Below are positions 62,094 through 64,000 of a stretch of 64,000 nt of DNA, piece by piece. The notes under the pieces are model-generated. The model was not told the DNA's origin and did not search any database. It saw only the letters and a list, made by a program, of their open reading frames with translations. The stretch lies in assembly GCA_003278705.1 (NCBI GenBank), contig QCDR01000007.1:1-64000 (forward strand), in the 5' to 3' direction. A program made the position numbers and the translations under genes. The DNA comes from Prochlorococcus sp. AG-355-J23 (GTDB lineage Bacteria > Cyanobacteriota > Cyanobacteriia > PCC-6307 > Cyanobiaceae). How positions within the stretch are numbered: the first letter of the stretch is position 1; each line of letters starts with the position of its first letter.

Positions 62094-63341
62094 TTGTTAA
62101 TGAGTGATTTCATTTTCACTTCAGAATCAGTAACTGAAGGTCATCCTGACAAAATATGTGATCAAATTAGTGACGCTGTTTTAGATGCTTTATTAACAGA
62201 AGATCCAGAAAGCAGAGTTGCATGCGAAACTGTTGTAAATACGGGTCTTTGTTTACTTACTGGAGAAATAACTTCAAAAGCAAAAGTCGATTATATAAAA
62301 CTTGTTAGAAATGTGATTAAAGAAATTGGGTATGAAGGCTATAAGGCAGGGGGGTTTGACGCAAATAGTTGTGCGGTTTTAGTAGCACTTGACGAGCAAT
62401 CACCAGATATTTCTCAAGGTGTAAACGAAGCAGATGATGTTAACGATGATTTGGAAGATAATACCGGAGCTGGCGACCAAGGCATAATGTTCGGCTATGC
62501 ATGCGATGAGACACCTGAATTAATGCCCTTACCGATTAGCTTGGCTCATAGATTAGCCATTCAACTTGCTAAGGTAAGGCATGAAAACCTACTTAATTAT
62601 CTACTCCCTGATGGTAAAACTCAAGTAAGCATTGATTACGAAAAAGGTTTGCCAGTCTCTATTAATACAATCTTAATTTCAACTCAACATAATCCTGAGA
62701 TAGATGGGATAACAAATGAAGATGAAATTCGTCAAAGAATAAAAGAAGATTTATGGAAGTATGTTGTAATACCTGCTACTGAAGATTTAGAAATCAAACC
62801 AAACATTATCAAAACAAGATTTCTAGTGAATCCCACGGGAAAATTTGTAGTAGGGGGGCCTCAAGGAGATGCCGGACTTACTGGAAGAAAAATTATTGTA
62901 GATACTTATGGAGGTTACGCAAGACATGGAGGAGGGGCATTCTCGGGTAAAGACCCAACAAAAGTGGATAGATCAGCTGCTTATGCAGCACGTTATGTAG
63001 CCAAAAGTATAGTTAAGGCAAAATTAGCAAAAAAGGCAGAAGTACAATTAAGTTATGCAATTGGAGTTGCAAAACCGATTTCCATTCTTGTTGAAACTTT
63101 TGATACTGGCGTTATTTCACAAGCTAATTTGACTGAGCTTATTAAAAAGTACTTTGATTTAAGACCGGCAGCAATTATAAAAGAATTTGACCTAAGAAAT
63201 CTACCCCAAAAAATGGGTGGTAAATTTTTCAGAAAGACTGCATCCTATGGACATTTTGGCAGAAGAGATCTTGATCTTCCTTGGGAAAAGGTAGAAGAAA
63301 AAGCAGCCCAATTAGCGGAGGCTTCCAAAGTTTTTTTATAA
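62094..63341 (+). CDS. metK: S-adenosylmethionine synthetase (start may be 62100)
   Basis: [62 protein letters not shown]. Confidence 0.98.
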   Translation: MLMSDFIFTSESVTEGHPDKICDQISDAVLDALLTEDPESRVACETVVNTGLCLLTGEITSKAKVDYIKLVRNVIKEIGYEGYKAGGFDANSCAVLVALDEQSPDISQGVNEADDVNDDLEDNTGAGDQGIMFGYACDETPELMPLPISLAHRLAIQLAKVRHENLLNYLLPDGKTQVSIDYEKGLPVSINTILISTQHNPEIDGITNEDEIRQRIKEDLWKYVVIPATEDLEIKPNIIKTRFLVNPTGKFVVGGPQGDAGLTGRKIIVDTYGGYARHGGGAFSGKDPTKVDRSAAYAARYVAKSIVKAKLAKKAEVQLSYAIGVAKPISILVETFDTGVISQANLTELIKKYFDLRPAAIIKEFDLRNLPQKMGGKFFRKTASYGHFGRRDLDLPWEKVEEKAAQLAEASKVFL

Positions 63342-63353
63342 AATATTTATTCT

Positions 63354-64000
63354 ATGCCTGATAATTTTTATGGAGGATTAGATTTTGGAACAAGTGGTGC
63401 AAGAATATCAATAATTAATCTTCAAAAAAAATTAGTATATTCAAATTCAATCCCTTATTCATGCAGCTTTAAAAATCCAAATTCTTGGATCAATTCTTGT
63501 GAAAATCTTTTAGTTAGTTTACCTATCGAGGTAAAAATTAACCTTAATAAATTGGCTATCTCCGGCACCTCAGGGACTTTAATTCCATCCAATTTACAAG
63601 GAGAGCCTTTAGGAGAAGCAATACCTTATGACCAAGCATGTACTGAACATAATATCCTTCTTGAATCCTTAGCTTCTGGAGAAGATCATCTGCAAACTCC
63701 ATACAGTAGTCTTGCTAAAGCATTAAAACTGGTAAATAAATATGGGACAAATATACTTCTACGACATCAATCTGATTGGATCACTGGTTGGTTTTTAAAA
63801 GATTGGACTCATGGAGAAGAAGGCAATAATCTAAAACTTGGTTGGGATCTAGAAAAAGAATCATGGCCAAAAAGTTATCTCAATACTTCATGGCAAAAAT
63901 GCCTACCTCAAATAGTAAAAAGTGGGAAAATTATTGGACAAGTGAATTTTGATCTAGCAGAGAGATTTTACTTGAATAAGAAATTAATATTAATTTCAGG
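63354..64000 (+). CDS. FGGY-family carbohydrate kinase, N-terminal part (truncated by window end)
   Basis: MPDNFYGGLDFGTSGARISIINLQKKLVYS...ISGTSGTLIPSNLQGEPLGEAIPYDQ. Confidence 0.8.
   Translation, partial: MPDNFYGGLDFGTSGARISIINLQKKLVYSNSIPYSCSFKNPNSWINSCENLLVSLPIEVKINLNKLAISGTSGTLIPSNLQGEPLGEAIPYDQACTEHNILLESLASGEDHLQTPYSSLAKALKLVNKYGTNILLRHQSDWITGWFLKDWTHGEEGNNLKLGWDLEKESWPKSYLNTSWQKCLPQIVKSGKIIGQVNFDLAERFYLNKKLILIS

Overview
AT-rich window from a marine picocyanobacterium, most likely high-light-clade Prochlorococcus (judged from protein content and base composition; no search was run). Three zones. (1) ~1-20 kb is accessory, island-like DNA. It holds a PhnD/C/E/E-type phosphonate/phosphite ABC transporter with an ACR3-like arsenite exporter and a divergent Crp-family regulator, many very small ORFs, repeated small dimeric alpha/beta-barrel-like (ABM, DUF1330, DUF3764) proteins, three paralogous small-protein pairs, a recurring TTGACAGTCGATC motif, an HNH endonuclease, and a scar made of a 3' half tRNA-Thr(GGT) abutting a truncated tyrosine recombinase. 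(2) ~20-43 kb is mixed: thiD, tenA, photolyase/cryptochrome, prolyl aminopeptidase, a candidate structured ncRNA, CPBP protease, ArfB-like, peroxiredoxin, TatA, Nif11-like, CrtISO-like, PTOX, ALDH, LysM, psaE, mutM. (3) ~43-64 kb is core: an rRNA operon on the minus strand (16S-tRNA-Ile-tRNA-Ala-23S-5S), neutral invertase, petD/petB, ctpA, HD hydrolase, minCDE, tRNA-Thr(TGT), tsaC-like, prmC, psbM, ferredoxin, psbB, psbT, nrdR, rpsA, metK and a partial FGGY kinase. The best leads are the tRNA-Thr/recombinase scar with a possible terminase-small-subunit-like neighbour, the repeated TTGACAGTCGATC element next to small ABM-type genes, and the transporter/ACR3/Crp locus with palindromes in its divergent promoter. 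I saw no CRISPR array and no intact mobile element.
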